A stretch of DNA of 40,897 bases, from assembly GCA_016932475.1 (NCBI GenBank), contig JAFGCU010000085.1, positions 1 to 40,897 of the forward strand. Reading direction: 5' to 3'. The position numbers and the translations under genes are program-made. This DNA is from Anaerolineales bacterium. GTDB lineage: Bacteria; Chloroflexota; Anaerolineae; Anaerolineales; RBG-16-64-43. The notes under the pieces were generated by a model, which saw only the letters and a program-made list of their open reading frames with translations, searched no databases and was not told the DNA's origin. Below, piece after piece: positions 10,189 to 18,259 of the stretch; position 1 is the stretch's first letter, and each line of letters begins with the position of its first letter.

Positions 10189-10330
10189 GCAAGGGCGGTT
10201 CATCCAATGCTTTTTTAACGCAGGACGGCGCCGGGGCTGCGTCCCGTGCGCCGGGCGGCCTCACCATAATGGAATTCCCACTCCATATTCGGGAAACGCC
10301 GTCCGGTTGCTCGATCGGCATGAATGGGGG

Positions 10331-10600
10331 GTGGATTTCCGGTTGCGGCATCCCGGGTTGTTGACGCTTTTAAAAGAACTCGGCGAAGTGTTCGAGATCG
10401 ATTTTCGCGATGACAGCCACTACGACGGCAACCGGCCGGAACCGCACCCGCATCTCATCTGCACCCGCTGCCGCAAGATCGTGGATGGATCCATGGATCT
10501 GGAAACTGGCTGGATCCGGAAGATGGAAAGCAAATCGGGTTACCGGATCACCCGTCACCAATTGACATTTTTTGGATTATGTCCGGAGTGCCGGAAATGA
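10331..10600 (+). pseudogene. C-terminal remnant of a Fur/PerR-family regulator
   Basis: Residues from LLTLLKELGEVFEIDFRDD to the end are a clear Fur-family C-terminal half. The metal-site segment PHPHLICTRCRKIVDG and the terminal zinc motif FFGLCPECRK give two CxxC pairs. The winged-helix DNA-binding half (about 55-60 residues, ending in TVYRNL) is absent, and the 150 bp upstream contains no trace of it in any frame. The frame is open further upstream but the added residues are not Fur-like. Without the DNA-binding domain this cannot be a working repressor, so it is called a 5'-truncated pseudogene; the coordinates start at the first in-frame GTG. It sits upstream of two Fur boxes and a damaged Dps-like gene. 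PerR versus Fur cannot be decided. Confidence 0.75.
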
Positions 10601-10623
10601 GGCGCTCTCTTTTTTTCGATGTT

Positions 10624-10656
10624 AATGATAGTGATTATCAAGAGATAATAATTATC
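10624..10656 (+). promoter_or_regulatory. Two adjacent Fur boxes upstream of the Dps-like gene
   Basis: TGATAGTGATTATCA (10626-10640) matches the 7-1-7 Fur consensus TGATAATNATTATCA with one mismatch. GATAATAATTATC (10644-10656) is a perfect 6-1-6 palindrome of the same type. The 18 bases 10624-10641 are identical to 33301-33318 in the promoter of the window's intact fur gene. They lie about 120 bp before the Dps-like start. Confidence 0.8.
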
Positions 10657-10777
10657 TAAATAGGTCTGTGGAATCGCGAAGCATGAGGAGGGAAGGAGGT
10701 GATGGAGACGACGTCCGGTTGCAGATCGACCCGGTTCCGAATGGATATCCGGTTGTTCATGACCCAAGGAGGCCAAA

Positions 10778-11329
10778 ATGGCTAAAGTAGCTCAAGAAAT
10801 GGTCGAGAAGTCCGGAGTGGACCTCAAGTAATTGCTCGAGTTGTTGATCAAAAACGCGTCCGCGGAACTGACCACCTGCTATTACTACACGATCCTGCGC
10901 GCCAATCTGATCGGGCTGGAAGGCGAAGGACTTAAAGAGATCGCAGAAACAGCGCGCATCGAAGACCGCAACCACTTCGAGGCGTTGATGCCGCGCATCT
11001 ACGAGCTGGGCGGGAAGCTGCCCGACAGCATGGTGGATTTCCACAATATCTCCGCCTGCCCGCCGGCGAACTTGCCCAAGGATCCGGCTGACGCAAAGGG
11101 GATCCTGCAGGTGCTGGTCGGAGCCGAGCGTTGCGCGGTGCGCGGGTACACCCACCTATGCAACCTCACCGCCGGCAAGGATCACCGCACGTACGACCTG
11201 TGTCTGGCGATCCTCAACGAGGAGATCGAACACGAATCCTGGTTCTCCGAGTTCCTGGGCGAAGGGCCTTCGGGCCACTTCATGCGCCGCGGGGAGACCT
11301 CCCCCTTCGTGGGTAAATTCCTGCGCTGA
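10778..11329 (+). pseudogene. Dps-like ferritin gene with an in-frame TAA at codon 18
   Basis: Encodes a ferritin-like Dps-related (DPSL-type) protein that would store iron and detoxify peroxide. The original start is well preserved: CAAGGAGG lies before ATG 10778, then MAKVAQEMVEKSGVDLK, then TAA at 10829-10831, and then the family continues as LLELLIKNASAELTT. A single C-to-T change from CAA would explain the stop. Downstream, ferritin metal ligands are intact: AELTTCYYY, ARIEDRNHFEAL (E..H) and EEIEHESWFSEF (E..H). There are Cys residues in SACPP, AERCAV and HLCNL. A TTG directly after the stop (10832) could restart translation and give 165 aa missing only the N-terminal arm. So the locus is either a recent pseudogene, a restarted gene or a sequence error. 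Fur boxes lie upstream. Confidence 0.8.
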
Positions 11330-11351
11330 CGCCCAACCCCATACGGATCGG

Positions 11352-11387
11352 AACCGAAGGGTTTTCCAAAACCCTCCGGTTTTTCTT
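11352..11387 (+). terminator. Rho-independent terminator after the Dps-like gene
   Basis: AACCGAAGGGTTTT and AAAACCCTCCGGTT form a stem with a CC loop and one internal mismatch, followed by TTTTTCTTT. It begins about 20 bases after the stop codon, which suggests the locus was a single-gene unit. Confidence 0.85.
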
Positions 11388-11389
11388 TG

Positions 11390-11598
11390 CCGCCGATATC
11401 CCGGTGAGCCTTCACGCGCTGCGCCCATCCAGAAGCCTTGCGGCGATCGCAAAAAATCCCGCCGCGACCATGATGGCGTCTTGGAAAACGCCGAACTTCC
11501 GAATTTTAATTAGCGGGGGACAGGGAACCGCCCACAGGAGCAAGAGGCGTAGCGTGATCCGATGCAGTTTGGCGTTTCAACGGGGGAGTCCCCAAGGT
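11390..11598. other. Gap without recognised features
   Basis: About 210 bp between the Dps-like terminator and the convergent peptidase gene. I see no gene, hairpin or repeat that I can support. Confidence 0.5.
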
Positions 11599-12774
11599 TC
11601 AGGGTAAATACTCATGCGGATTGACCCGCACGCCGTTATAAATCATTTCGAAGTGCAGATGGGGGCCGGTGGAATTGCCGGTCGTCCCGCCGGTTCCGAT
11701 GACTTCTCCCCATTGAGCGGTCCAGCCGCAACCAACGTCGACCCTATCCAGATGGGCGTATACGGTTTGCCAGCCGTTGCCGTGGTCGATCACTACCAGG
11801 TTCCCGTATCCCCAGACGTTCCATCCCGCGTAAACCACCACGCCGCGATCGGCGGCTCTAATGGGATCGCCGATCGCGACGTACAAATCGATGCCGTGAT
11901 GGTACGCGGTGTATTCGTATCCGCACACCCATTTGCTTGCGGTGGGCCAGGTCCAATAACCCGTCCCTGCCGGGCCGCTGTACGGACCCGTGCTGCATGC
12001 GCCCTCGCCGCCGATGGCCCACTTGGCACCGTCGGTTTTCCGGATGACCGGCATTTCCCATTGCTGGAATTCGCGGTGGCCGCCGGGAATGACCAGCCAG
12101 GCACCGGCCGGAATGGGGGGATTTTGAACGTCGATCGTCGGACTCAGATTGTTGCCCGGCCAGAAGATGATATCCTCCGTCTCGACACCGAAGGTGCCGG
12201 CTACCGTATCCAACCGGTCCCCGGCCTGCCATTGGTAATACACTCCGTCGACCGGAAGGATGAACAGCACCTGCCCCGGCAGCAGCAATTCCGGATTGTC
12301 CTTCAGCACGGTGTAGTTGGAAAAGAGGATGGTTTCCGGCTCGATCTGGAACTTCTCCGCGATCGCGAAAAGGTAGTCGCCCGCTTGCACGGTATACGTG
12401 ATGACATCCAGGCGGAATTCATCCTCTTCCGTGTGGGACGCGATGTCCCGGGCGATGGACAAACCTACGCCGGGCCGGGGGATTTCAGGCAGCGGCCTGG
12501 CGGCTCCCGGCGGCGAATCGGTCGAACCGGTGCCTTCGATGGGAATGATCCCGGCCGGGGCCAGCCGGGAATACACCGCCGATCCCGTGTAGAACACAAA
12601 GGTTGCCACAATACAACCGGCCGCGAGGTACGCGCAAATTCTCCCCCATTTCCCTGAAAGCCGCGCTGTCTCCGGATTCAGCGGCGGTTGGATATTCTGA
12701 GACGCTCCGGACGCGGTGATAGCCGCAGGCTTCTGCGGTTCGGATTTTACCGGTGCCCTGTGTTCCATTCTCAT
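11599..12774 (-). CDS. Membrane-anchored LysM/M23 peptidoglycan endopeptidase
   Basis: A 391-aa cell-envelope protein. A cytoplasmic N-terminus of about 45 residues precedes one transmembrane segment (about 46-66). A Pro-rich linker follows, then two LysM-type domains (about 126-173, TYTVQAGDYLFAIAEKF; and 178-229, YQWQAGDRLDTVAGTF) that bind glycan. The C-terminal M23 zinc metallopeptidase domain (about 290-390) has all ligands: H293 and D296 in HGIDL, and H372/H374 in HLHFE, with H341 in YAHLD. It should cut peptide bridges in the cell wall, or bind them if the wall is atypical. The ATG has AGGA seven bases upstream. It is a single-gene unit, separated by 48 bp from the end of FeoAB on the same strand. 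Confidence 0.93.
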   Translation of the reverse strand: MRMEHRAPVKSEPQKPAAITASGASQNIQPPLNPETARLSGKWGRICAYLAAGCIVATFVFYTGSAVYSRLAPAGIIPIEGTGSTDSPPGAARPLPEIPRPGVGLSIARDIASHTEEDEFRLDVITYTVQAGDYLFAIAEKFQIEPETILFSNYTVLKDNPELLLPGQVLFILPVDGVYYQWQAGDRLDTVAGTFGVETEDIIFWPGNNLSPTIDVQNPPIPAGAWLVIPGGHREFQQWEMPVIRKTDGAKWAIGGEGACSTGPYSGPAGTGYWTWPTASKWVCGYEYTAYHHGIDLYVAIGDPIRAADRGVVVYAGWNVWGYGNLVVIDHGNGWQTVYAHLDRVDVGCGWTAQWGEVIGTGGTTGNSTGPHLHFEMIYNGVRVNPHEYLP

Positions 12775-12822
12775 AAGGTGATCCTATCACAACGGCCGGA
12801 ACGCTTGTTAATCAGGGGTTTT

Positions 12823-15189
12823 TCAGAACAACGACCCGACGCGGTACACCAGCACCCCCACCGTCAGCGAAAGAAGCGTCATCAGCGCGATGCTGAAGAA
12901 AGTCCATTTCCAGGAATGGGTCTCCTGTTTTATGGCGGCCAGCGTGCCCGCGCAGGGAATAAACGTCATCTGCATCATCAGGAAGGCAAACCCCGCCGCC
13001 GGGGTGACGGCGCCGGAAAGTATCTCGGCCAGGCTGCCGCCCGTTTCGCCGACTTGGTAGAGCACGCTCAAGGTTGCCAACGTGTTTTCTTTGGCGACCA
13101 CGCTGGTGAGCAGAGCCATCAGCATGCGCCAGTCCAACCCCAGCACGTTTCCAAGCGGCGTAAACCACCGGCCGACGGCCGCGAGATAACTGGTTTGGAG
13201 TTCACCGGTGGGAAGAAACGAGAGTCCCCAGACCAGCATGGAGATCGCCACAATCACGGTGCCGGCTTTCAGCAGGAATTCCTGTAGATGCTGCCAGACG
13301 TATATGCCGATGGTCCGCCCGTTGGGCGGGTGATACAACGGCAATTCCATGATGAAGGCCGTGTGTTCGCCGCCCAACACCAGTTTGTGCAGCGCATACC
13401 CGACGCCGATCAGGATCAGCAGGTTCAAGCCCAAAACCCCCATGGCGACCCATACCGCCGATGCGCCGAAAAAAACGGGCGCTAAAAACGCCAAAACGGC
13501 GAGCCGCGCCGCGCAGGGCGTGAGCGGGGTGAGCAGGATGGTCAGCAGGCGGGATTTCGGCGAGTCGATGATCCGCGAACAAAGCACACCGGGCACGTTG
13601 CAGCCGAGCCCCAAGCACAGCGGCATGAAGGATTTCCCGTGCAGCCCCATGATGTGCATGAACCGGTCGGTGACATAGGCCGCGCGCGCCATGTAGCCGG
13701 TGTCTTCCAGCATGGCCAAAACCGCGAAGAAAATTGCGAGGACCGGGGTGAAAGTCATGACCGTTCCCGCACCGGCCCACATACCGTCCACCAGCAGTCC
13801 GCGCAGCCACCAAGGCGCTCCGGCCAGGGCCGTGCGCGCCCATTCTGCGCCGGCCTGCACCACATGAAGATCCAGCATCTCCTGCAGGGGGACCCCGATG
13901 CTGAAGGTGAGGCCGAAGGCGGCGCTCAGGATTCCCACCAGGACGAGCAGGCCGCCGAGAGGATGGATGGCCACGCGGTCCAATTTCTCCGTCAGCGTGA
14001 TCAGGCCGAGACGGGGCTTGGTGACCGCAGCCCGGATGATTCGCCCGATCCAGGCGTAGCGTCCGCCGGCGATCGCAACCACGGCATCCTCATGCGCCAT
14101 GAGAATTTTGTTCACCGCTTCCCATACGGCCGGCGGCAGCTGCGCCCGCATCATGTCCGTGATCTCCTTGTCGCCTTCCAGCATTTTCAGCGCCACCCAG
14201 CCCGGCGGATAAGGCGACGGAACAAATTCGGCCGTCAGACGATGGACTTCCTCCCACACCGATTGATGATCGGAGCGGATCGCCGGTCGGTGCGGCTTGA
14301 AGGAATCCGGATTCGCCAGCGACCGCTCAACGGTCTGCACCAGCTCGCGGATTCCCTGGTTCCGGGAAGCCACCATGGGGATCACGGGCAGGCCCAGCGC
14401 CTCTTCCAGCGCCCGGCTGTCGATCTGCAAACCCTGCTGCTGGGCCACGTCCATCATGTTCAATCCCAACACCACCGGGATGGGCAAAGCCAGCAATTCG
14501 CTAAGCAGGTACAGGTGCCGCTCCAGGCTGGCGGCGTTGACCACGGCCACCACCAGATCCGGCCGTGCGCGTACGAGAAAGTCCCTCGCGACACACTCTT
14601 CCAGCGAATTAGCCGAAAGGCTGTAGGTCCCCGGCAGATCGACCACTTTGAGGGTTTGCGAATCCGTATGATGGATGCCGCATTTTTGTTCGATTGTTTT
14701 CCCCGGCCAATTGCCGACATGCTGCGAGAGGCCGGTGAGCAGGTTGAACACTGTGGATTTCCCCGAGTTGGGCTGGCCGGCGAGTGCCACCACCGGCTCC
14801 CGGGGTCGGGAGGCGGGGGGTGGAGGAGTATCCGGATGTGGTTCCGCCGGTGGGATGCCGGGAAGCGTTTTTACCGTGATCCTGGCGGCCGCGCCCCTTC
14901 CCAGCGCGATGCGCGCGCCGCGGATGACCGCCAAGAGCGGCCCGCGCCCCTCGTTCTGCACGACCTCAACTTCCGCGCCGGGCGTGAAGCCCAACGCCGT
15001 CATCCGGGCGATAAAATCCTTTCCGCCCTGCAAACCGGCGACGGAACCGCGGACCCCGGCCTGAATGTCCGCAAGCCGGATCGGTGCGTCTCTGGAATCG
15101 CCGCTGATTTGTTCGAGCTCAGCGGTCCGTCTTCCGCGGAAAAAACGCGGAAAGTGGAAGATCCTGCGATGCGAGTTGCGCCTTTTCAT
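12823..15189 (-). CDS. feoB: FeoA-FeoB fusion ferrous iron transporter
   Basis: Imports Fe2+ across the cytoplasmic membrane. This 788-aa protein fuses FeoA and FeoB. After a basic N-terminus (1-30), an SH3-like FeoA domain covers about 36-109 (ARMTALGFTPGAEVEV). A Pro-rich linker leads to the FeoB G domain: G1 GQPNSGKST at 138-146, switch NWPGKT near 160, G3 DLPGTYS at 184-190, and G4 NMMD at 244-247. The membrane part has two gate repeats with Cys-containing motifs (GLGCNVPG and TPCAARL) and TFIPCAGTLAA near the end. Everything needed for transport is present. GGAG lies six bases before the ATG. It is 90 bp downstream of the small AbrB-like gene on the same strand. No Fur box is seen directly upstream. 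Confidence 0.95.
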   Translation of the reverse strand: MKRRNSHRRIFHFPRFFRGRRTAELEQISGDSRDAPIRLADIQAGVRGSVAGLQGGKDFIARMTALGFTPGAEVEVVQNEGRGPLLAVIRGARIALGRGAAARITVKTLPGIPPAEPHPDTPPPPASRPREPVVALAGQPNSGKSTVFNLLTGLSQHVGNWPGKTIEQKCGIHHTDSQTLKVVDLPGTYSLSANSLEECVARDFLVRARPDLVVAVVNAASLERHLYLLSELLALPIPVVLGLNMMDVAQQQGLQIDSRALEEALGLPVIPMVASRNQGIRELVQTVERSLANPDSFKPHRPAIRSDHQSVWEEVHRLTAEFVPSPYPPGWVALKMLEGDKEITDMMRAQLPPAVWEAVNKILMAHEDAVVAIAGGRYAWIGRIIRAAVTKPRLGLITLTEKLDRVAIHPLGGLLVLVGILSAAFGLTFSIGVPLQEMLDLHVVQAGAEWARTALAGAPWWLRGLLVDGMWAGAGTVMTFTPVLAIFFAVLAMLEDTGYMARAAYVTDRFMHIMGLHGKSFMPLCLGLGCNVPGVLCSRIIDSPKSRLLTILLTPLTPCAARLAVLAFLAPVFFGASAVWVAMGVLGLNLLILIGVGYALHKLVLGGEHTAFIMELPLYHPPNGRTIGIYVWQHLQEFLLKAGTVIVAISMLVWGLSFLPTGELQTSYLAAVGRWFTPLGNVLGLDWRMLMALLTSVVAKENTLATLSVLYQVGETGGSLAEILSGAVTPAAGFAFLMMQMTFIPCAGTLAAIKQETHSWKWTFFSIALMTLLSLTVGVLVYRVGSLF

Positions 15190-15279
15190 TTTTTCTCCAT
15201 TGCCTAAACAAATCCTGCCCGCTTGACATCCGATGGCCGTCCATCCGGTTTGAGTTTTCGGATGGTCAGGCCGCCGTTC

Positions 15280-15678
15280 CTAATCCGCGGAAAATGATTC
15301 CAATTCCGGGTGCTTCAGCGCTTCCTGAAAAATCGGCCCTTGGCGGATGAACCCGAGCGCCAACCCGCTGCCGCGGCCGACGAGAAGACGCTCGCCCGGG
15401 GTAATCCCGGTTTCGAGGGGAAGCTCAACGGTCCCGGCCGGCCCGATTTTTCCACTGCCGAGCGCCCGATTTTCCAACGGTATTTTGGCCGATGCAATTC
15501 TCTCCGGCCGCCCGATGCTGAACCCGCGCGACGTGCGGCTTCCCGCAATAAACATCACGGTTTCCCCTGCTTGAAATCCATATTCGGCGTAGGCCTCCGG
15601 CGGGATGCGGATCTCCCGCCGCGGACTTACGACCACCCACCCGAATACCCATTTCCCGCCTTTTGCCAGTTGCGGCAT
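15280..15678 (-). CDS. Small protein with AbrB/SpoVT-like hairpins, upstream of feoAB
   Basis: A 132-aa protein. The first half (about 15-60, VSPRREIRIPPEAYAEYGFQ followed by AGETVMFIAG) looks like a SpoVT/AbrB swapped-hairpin motif. The second half repeats the pattern (GSGKIGPAGTVELPLE, then GITPGERLLVGRGSGLALGF). Proteins of this shape with a terminal GSGLALGF(I)..GP segment are found beside feo genes in anaerobes, as far as I recall. It could regulate the feo genes or act in a membrane-associated complex. GGGAGG lies upstream of the ATG. It is on the same strand as FeoAB (90 bp downstream), and 62 bp after the stop of the last methyltransferase gene of the large array. DNA binding is only inferred. 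Confidence 0.6.
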   Translation of the reverse strand: MPQLAKGGKWVFGWVVVSPRREIRIPPEAYAEYGFQAGETVMFIAGSRTSRGFSIGRPERIASAKIPLENRALGSGKIGPAGTVELPLETGITPGERLLVGRGSGLALGFIRQGPIFQEALKHPELESFSAD

Positions 15679-15740
15679 TTTTCCTCCCGTTTTTTTCGGT
15701 TAATCTTCCACTGTAGGGTGCCGGCGGATTCCGATGGCCG

Positions 15741-16352
15741 TTATGGCCGCCGGAGTTTTGGCAGATATCTTCCCGTCGACTGTTGGTACTGCCGGTAGGC
15801 TTGACCGTACATCTTCAACAGTTTCTGCTCTTCCTCCAAGGTATGGCCGTACACCGCAACGCAGGTGTAGGCCAACATGGCCAGCGTGATGAGGTTGGGG
15901 ATGATCAGGAAACAACCCAGCCCGACGGCAAAGAACGCCATGTATCCGGGGTGACGGATGTACCGGTACACCCCGGTGGTGACAAGCTTGGCTTCTCCCC
16001 CCGAGGCAAGCGCGGCGCGGATGGATTTTCCGATCGAAACGGTGAACAGAATATTCATGAGGAACGCAAAACACATCAGGGCCGCCGCGGCAAGCTTGAC
16101 CGCCGCATGGTCCAGAAAGGAAAATTTCCACGCCCAATCGGCGCTATTGTAGTGGAAGAAGTAAACCAGGATGACCAGAGTCCATCCCAGGAAGGCCAGG
16201 CCGAAGAACGGAGCCCACCGGGCTTGGATGCCGTATCTGGCCCGGGTGGATCGCTCGTGTTTTTCTTCGACCTTGCCGTAGGTCAGAAGGTAATAGCCCC
16301 AAAAGGCGGTAATCCATATCAGCAGAAAGACTTGCGTGTAATCCATTCGCAT
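15741..16352 (-). CDS. ICMT/PEMT-type membrane methyltransferase 1
   Basis: A 203-aa integral-membrane protein of the isoprenylcysteine/phospholipid methyltransferase superfamily, expected to use SAM. It has hydrophobic segments near the N-terminus, around residues 45-65 and 80-100, and a pair after the signature. The SAM/catalytic C-terminal signature is TTGVYRYIRHPGYMAFF, then EEEQKLLKMYGQAYRQY and GRYLP, complete for the family. The start is placed at ATG 16352, eight bases after AAAGGA; ATG 16370 is an alternative. It is the last gene of the minus-strand methyltransferase array, separated by about 120 bp from the preceding gene. Bacterial members act on lipids, thiols (methanethiol S-methyltransferase MddA) or unknown small molecules; the substrate here is unknown. 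Confidence 0.85.
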   Translation of the reverse strand: MRMDYTQVFLLIWITAFWGYYLLTYGKVEEKHERSTRARYGIQARWAPFFGLAFLGWTLVILVYFFHYNSADWAWKFSFLDHAAVKLAAAALMCFAFLMNILFTVSIGKSIRAALASGGEAKLVTTGVYRYIRHPGYMAFFAVGLGCFLIIPNLITLAMLAYTCVAVYGHTLEEEQKLLKMYGQAYRQYQQSTGRYLPKLRRP

Positions 16353-16469
16353 GCGTAAATCCTTTCCCATAGGGAGATGATGTCGTTCCGTACGGCGCGA
16401 CGGCCGTCTTGCGCCGTACGGACGCCCGGGCAGTCCCGGCGAAACCAGGCATGCCGATAATCGCGGTCA

Positions 16470-17240
16470 TTATTTCTTTCCATACAGGATGCCGATCTCG
16501 CCGACCATAAACGGCAGTTTTAGCCATTTGGGTATGAAATCCAAGTTGTTCGTTTGCGCCAACGCGGCGCTTTCCACCCCATGGGCTTTAACGGCGGCGA
16601 GCAGATCGTCCGGTTCGCCGTATATTTGCTTGACGAGAAACAAGTCCTGAAAAGCAAATACCCCGCCTTTCTTCACCACCCTCAGCGCTTCTTTGACCAA
16701 GTCTCTTTTATTCTTCACGCCGGCGACCTCATGAAACACAAAATTGCTTACGACGGCGTCGAATCTCCCGTCGGGGTACGGCAACTTGGCGGCGCTGGCC
16801 TTCTGGAAGGTCGCGCGGTCGGACACGCCTTCCAGCGCCGCATTTTCCTCGCATACCTTTTGGGAATAATCCCATGCGTTGCCCCAATAATCCATCCCGA
16901 TGACCTTGGCGTTTTTATATTTCTTCGCCATTTCAATCGCGAGAGGGCCGTTGCCGCATCCGATATCCAGCGCTTCTCCGTTCCCATCCCATTTCAAGTA
17001 GTCCAAGACCAAACCCCGGATCCTGGCCTGCAGGTTTCCGCCCCGTGGCGAAAACTGGTATCGCGCATAGGCAAAATAGAAAAAGCATAGGATAAAAAAC
17101 AGCGCAACTATGACAAGAATCGGCGCCCAGAAGGACGCCCCGCCAAACACAACCCCGAGGATGCCGGATATATACAACAGCTTATTCGATACCCAGTTCC
17201 CATAGGCCGGTTTCCGGTTGATGGATTTTCTCATTTTCAT
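16470..17240 (-). CDS. Membrane-tethered class I SAM methyltransferase A
   Basis: A 256-aa protein with two N-terminal transmembrane segments (about 21-38 and 40-59) and a cytoplasmic Rossmann methyltransferase domain. SAM motif I is LDIGCGNGPL at 91-100. An acidic residue at the end of strand 2 (GMDYWG) follows, then the strand-4 region FDAVVSNFVFHEV and a post-strand helix/turn LRVVKKGGVFAFQDLF. It aligns without gaps through motif I with the next upstream gene (motif I at the same residue numbers; shared WDYS, FDAVVSNFVFH, KKGG.F.FQDLF), so the two are tandem paralogues. GGAG lies five bases before ATG 17240. A lipid-soluble substrate is plausible because of the anchor, but unknown. Confidence 0.9.
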   Translation of the reverse strand: MKMRKSINRKPAYGNWVSNKLLYISGILGVVFGGASFWAPILVIVALFFILCFFYFAYARYQFSPRGGNLQARIRGLVLDYLKWDGNGEALDIGCGNGPLAIEMAKKYKNAKVIGMDYWGNAWDYSQKVCEENAALEGVSDRATFQKASAAKLPYPDGRFDAVVSNFVFHEVAGVKNKRDLVKEALRVVKKGGVFAFQDLFLVKQIYGEPDDLLAAVKAHGVESAALAQTNNLDFIPKWLKLPFMVGEIGILYGKK

Positions 17241-17373
17241 GATTTCTCCTCTTTTCGGAAGATAGCACTCTGAAATTTTTCATCCGCCGCCGCATCGCGA
17301 TGCCGGCTGGATGATCCCCTTGGATCCCGTGGCCGATCCGGTGTCCGGTTCCGGCCGGGGGCAGGCCCCGGTT

Positions 17374-18138
17374 TCATTTGGTTCCAAACAGCACGCCGCT
17401 GTTGCCGGCGATATGGTTGATCCGGAGCAGGGGCGGGATCTTGACGTAATCCGAGCTCTTCACAAAATGGACTTCCTGCAAGCCCCAGGATTTCAACTCT
17501 TTTTCCAGGTTCTCCGGAGCCTGGTAAAACTCCGAGTTGAATAAATCCTGGAACGAGAAAGCTCCGCCCTTTTTCAGGATCCGCAACGCTTCCATAAGCA
17601 ATACTCTCCGGTCCGGAACGTTCACGGCGTGAAACACGAAATTGCTGACCACGGCGTCGAAATATCCGTTTGCGAAGGGGATGCCCTCTGCGCCGGCCGG
17701 GATAAAACGGACGCGGTTGCCGACGCTCTCCAGCACGCCATTGGCGACGCAGGAATCCCGTGAGTAATCCCAAGGTTTGCCCCACAAGTCGGTCCCTGTC
17801 ACCTCGGAAGCGGGAAACCGCTTCGCCAGCTCGATGGCCAACGCGCCGTTGCCGGTGCCGATATCCAGGGCTTTGCCGCCGCCGTCCCACGGCAGTCTGT
17901 CCAATACCAGCCGGGTGAATTCCCGCTGCAGCCTGCCATGATCTTTCCCCAGCAAGCAGGAAGCGGATGCCAGGTAGAGAAAGAAAGCCGCGCACAAGGC
18001 GGAGAGAGGATAAAGAATCCACTTCCACGCTGGATGACCCAGTAACAGCCCTGTCAGCAAGAGCAGCATGGAGGCTGTGAGAGACCAGAACAGAACGCTA
18101 TGCGGCATCCAGTTGCCGTAATTCGTTTTCCCGGACAT
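17374..18138 (-). CDS. Membrane-tethered class I SAM methyltransferase B
   Basis: A 254-aa paralogue of the following gene: N-terminal GNWMPH, two transmembrane segments (about 15-34 and 40-60), then a Rossmann domain with motif I LDIGTGNGAL at 91-100. It continues with TGTDLWGKPWDYS, FDAVVSNFVFHAV and LKKGGAFSFQDLF, and ends in the same GNSGVLFGTK-type tail as the neighbour (GEIGILYGKK). The start at 18138 is fixed by GGAG five bases upstream (leader GGAGCAACCATG, shared with two array genes further on). The frame is open upstream but has no Shine-Dalgarno sequence there. It lies 133 bp before its paralogue. Substrate is unknown; duplication suggests related but separate substrates. Confidence 0.9.
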   Translation of the reverse strand: MSGKTNYGNWMPHSVLFWSLTASMLLLLTGLLLGHPAWKWILYPLSALCAAFFLYLASASCLLGKDHGRLQREFTRLVLDRLPWDGGGKALDIGTGNGALAIELAKRFPASEVTGTDLWGKPWDYSRDSCVANGVLESVGNRVRFIPAGAEGIPFANGYFDAVVSNFVFHAVNVPDRRVLLMEALRILKKGGAFSFQDLFNSEFYQAPENLEKELKSWGLQEVHFVKSSDYVKIPPLLRINHIAGNSGVLFGTK

Positions 18139-18259
18139 GGTTGCTCCAAATGTCAGACGTATCGCGCAGGATGTGCCGCGCGGACTACTGGCCGGGAATC
18201 TCCGCAACCCATTGAGCCGCGAGGATTTGCCGGTTGGATTGGAGAGACGGATCGATTTT

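Noticed and set aside
10103-10330. N-terminal part of the Fur-like gene in the upstream open frame
   Set aside because: The extra residues overlap the cupin terminator and the palindrome and contain no helix-turn-helix or TVYRNL motif in any frame.
10829-10831. Recoded stop codon (pyrrolysine or selenocysteine) in the Dps-like gene
   Set aside because: The codon is TAA, whereas pyrrolysine uses TAG and selenocysteine TGA. There is no SECIS-like hairpin evident just after it.
11614-12657. Open frame on the plus strand across the LysM/M23 gene
   Set aside because: Antisense to a protein with intact zinc ligands, LysM repeats and a ribosome site; no own ribosome site or motif.
13639-15207. Long open frame on the plus strand across feoAB
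   Set aside because: It is antisense to a complete FeoAB with all motifs. The predicted protein is rich in H, R, Q and G without family motifs, a typical high-GC shadow frame.
15210-15262. Inverted repeat GATGGCC ... GGATGGTC as a feo operator
   Set aside because: The arms are short and imperfect and do not resemble a Fur, DtxR or AbrB site that I could name.
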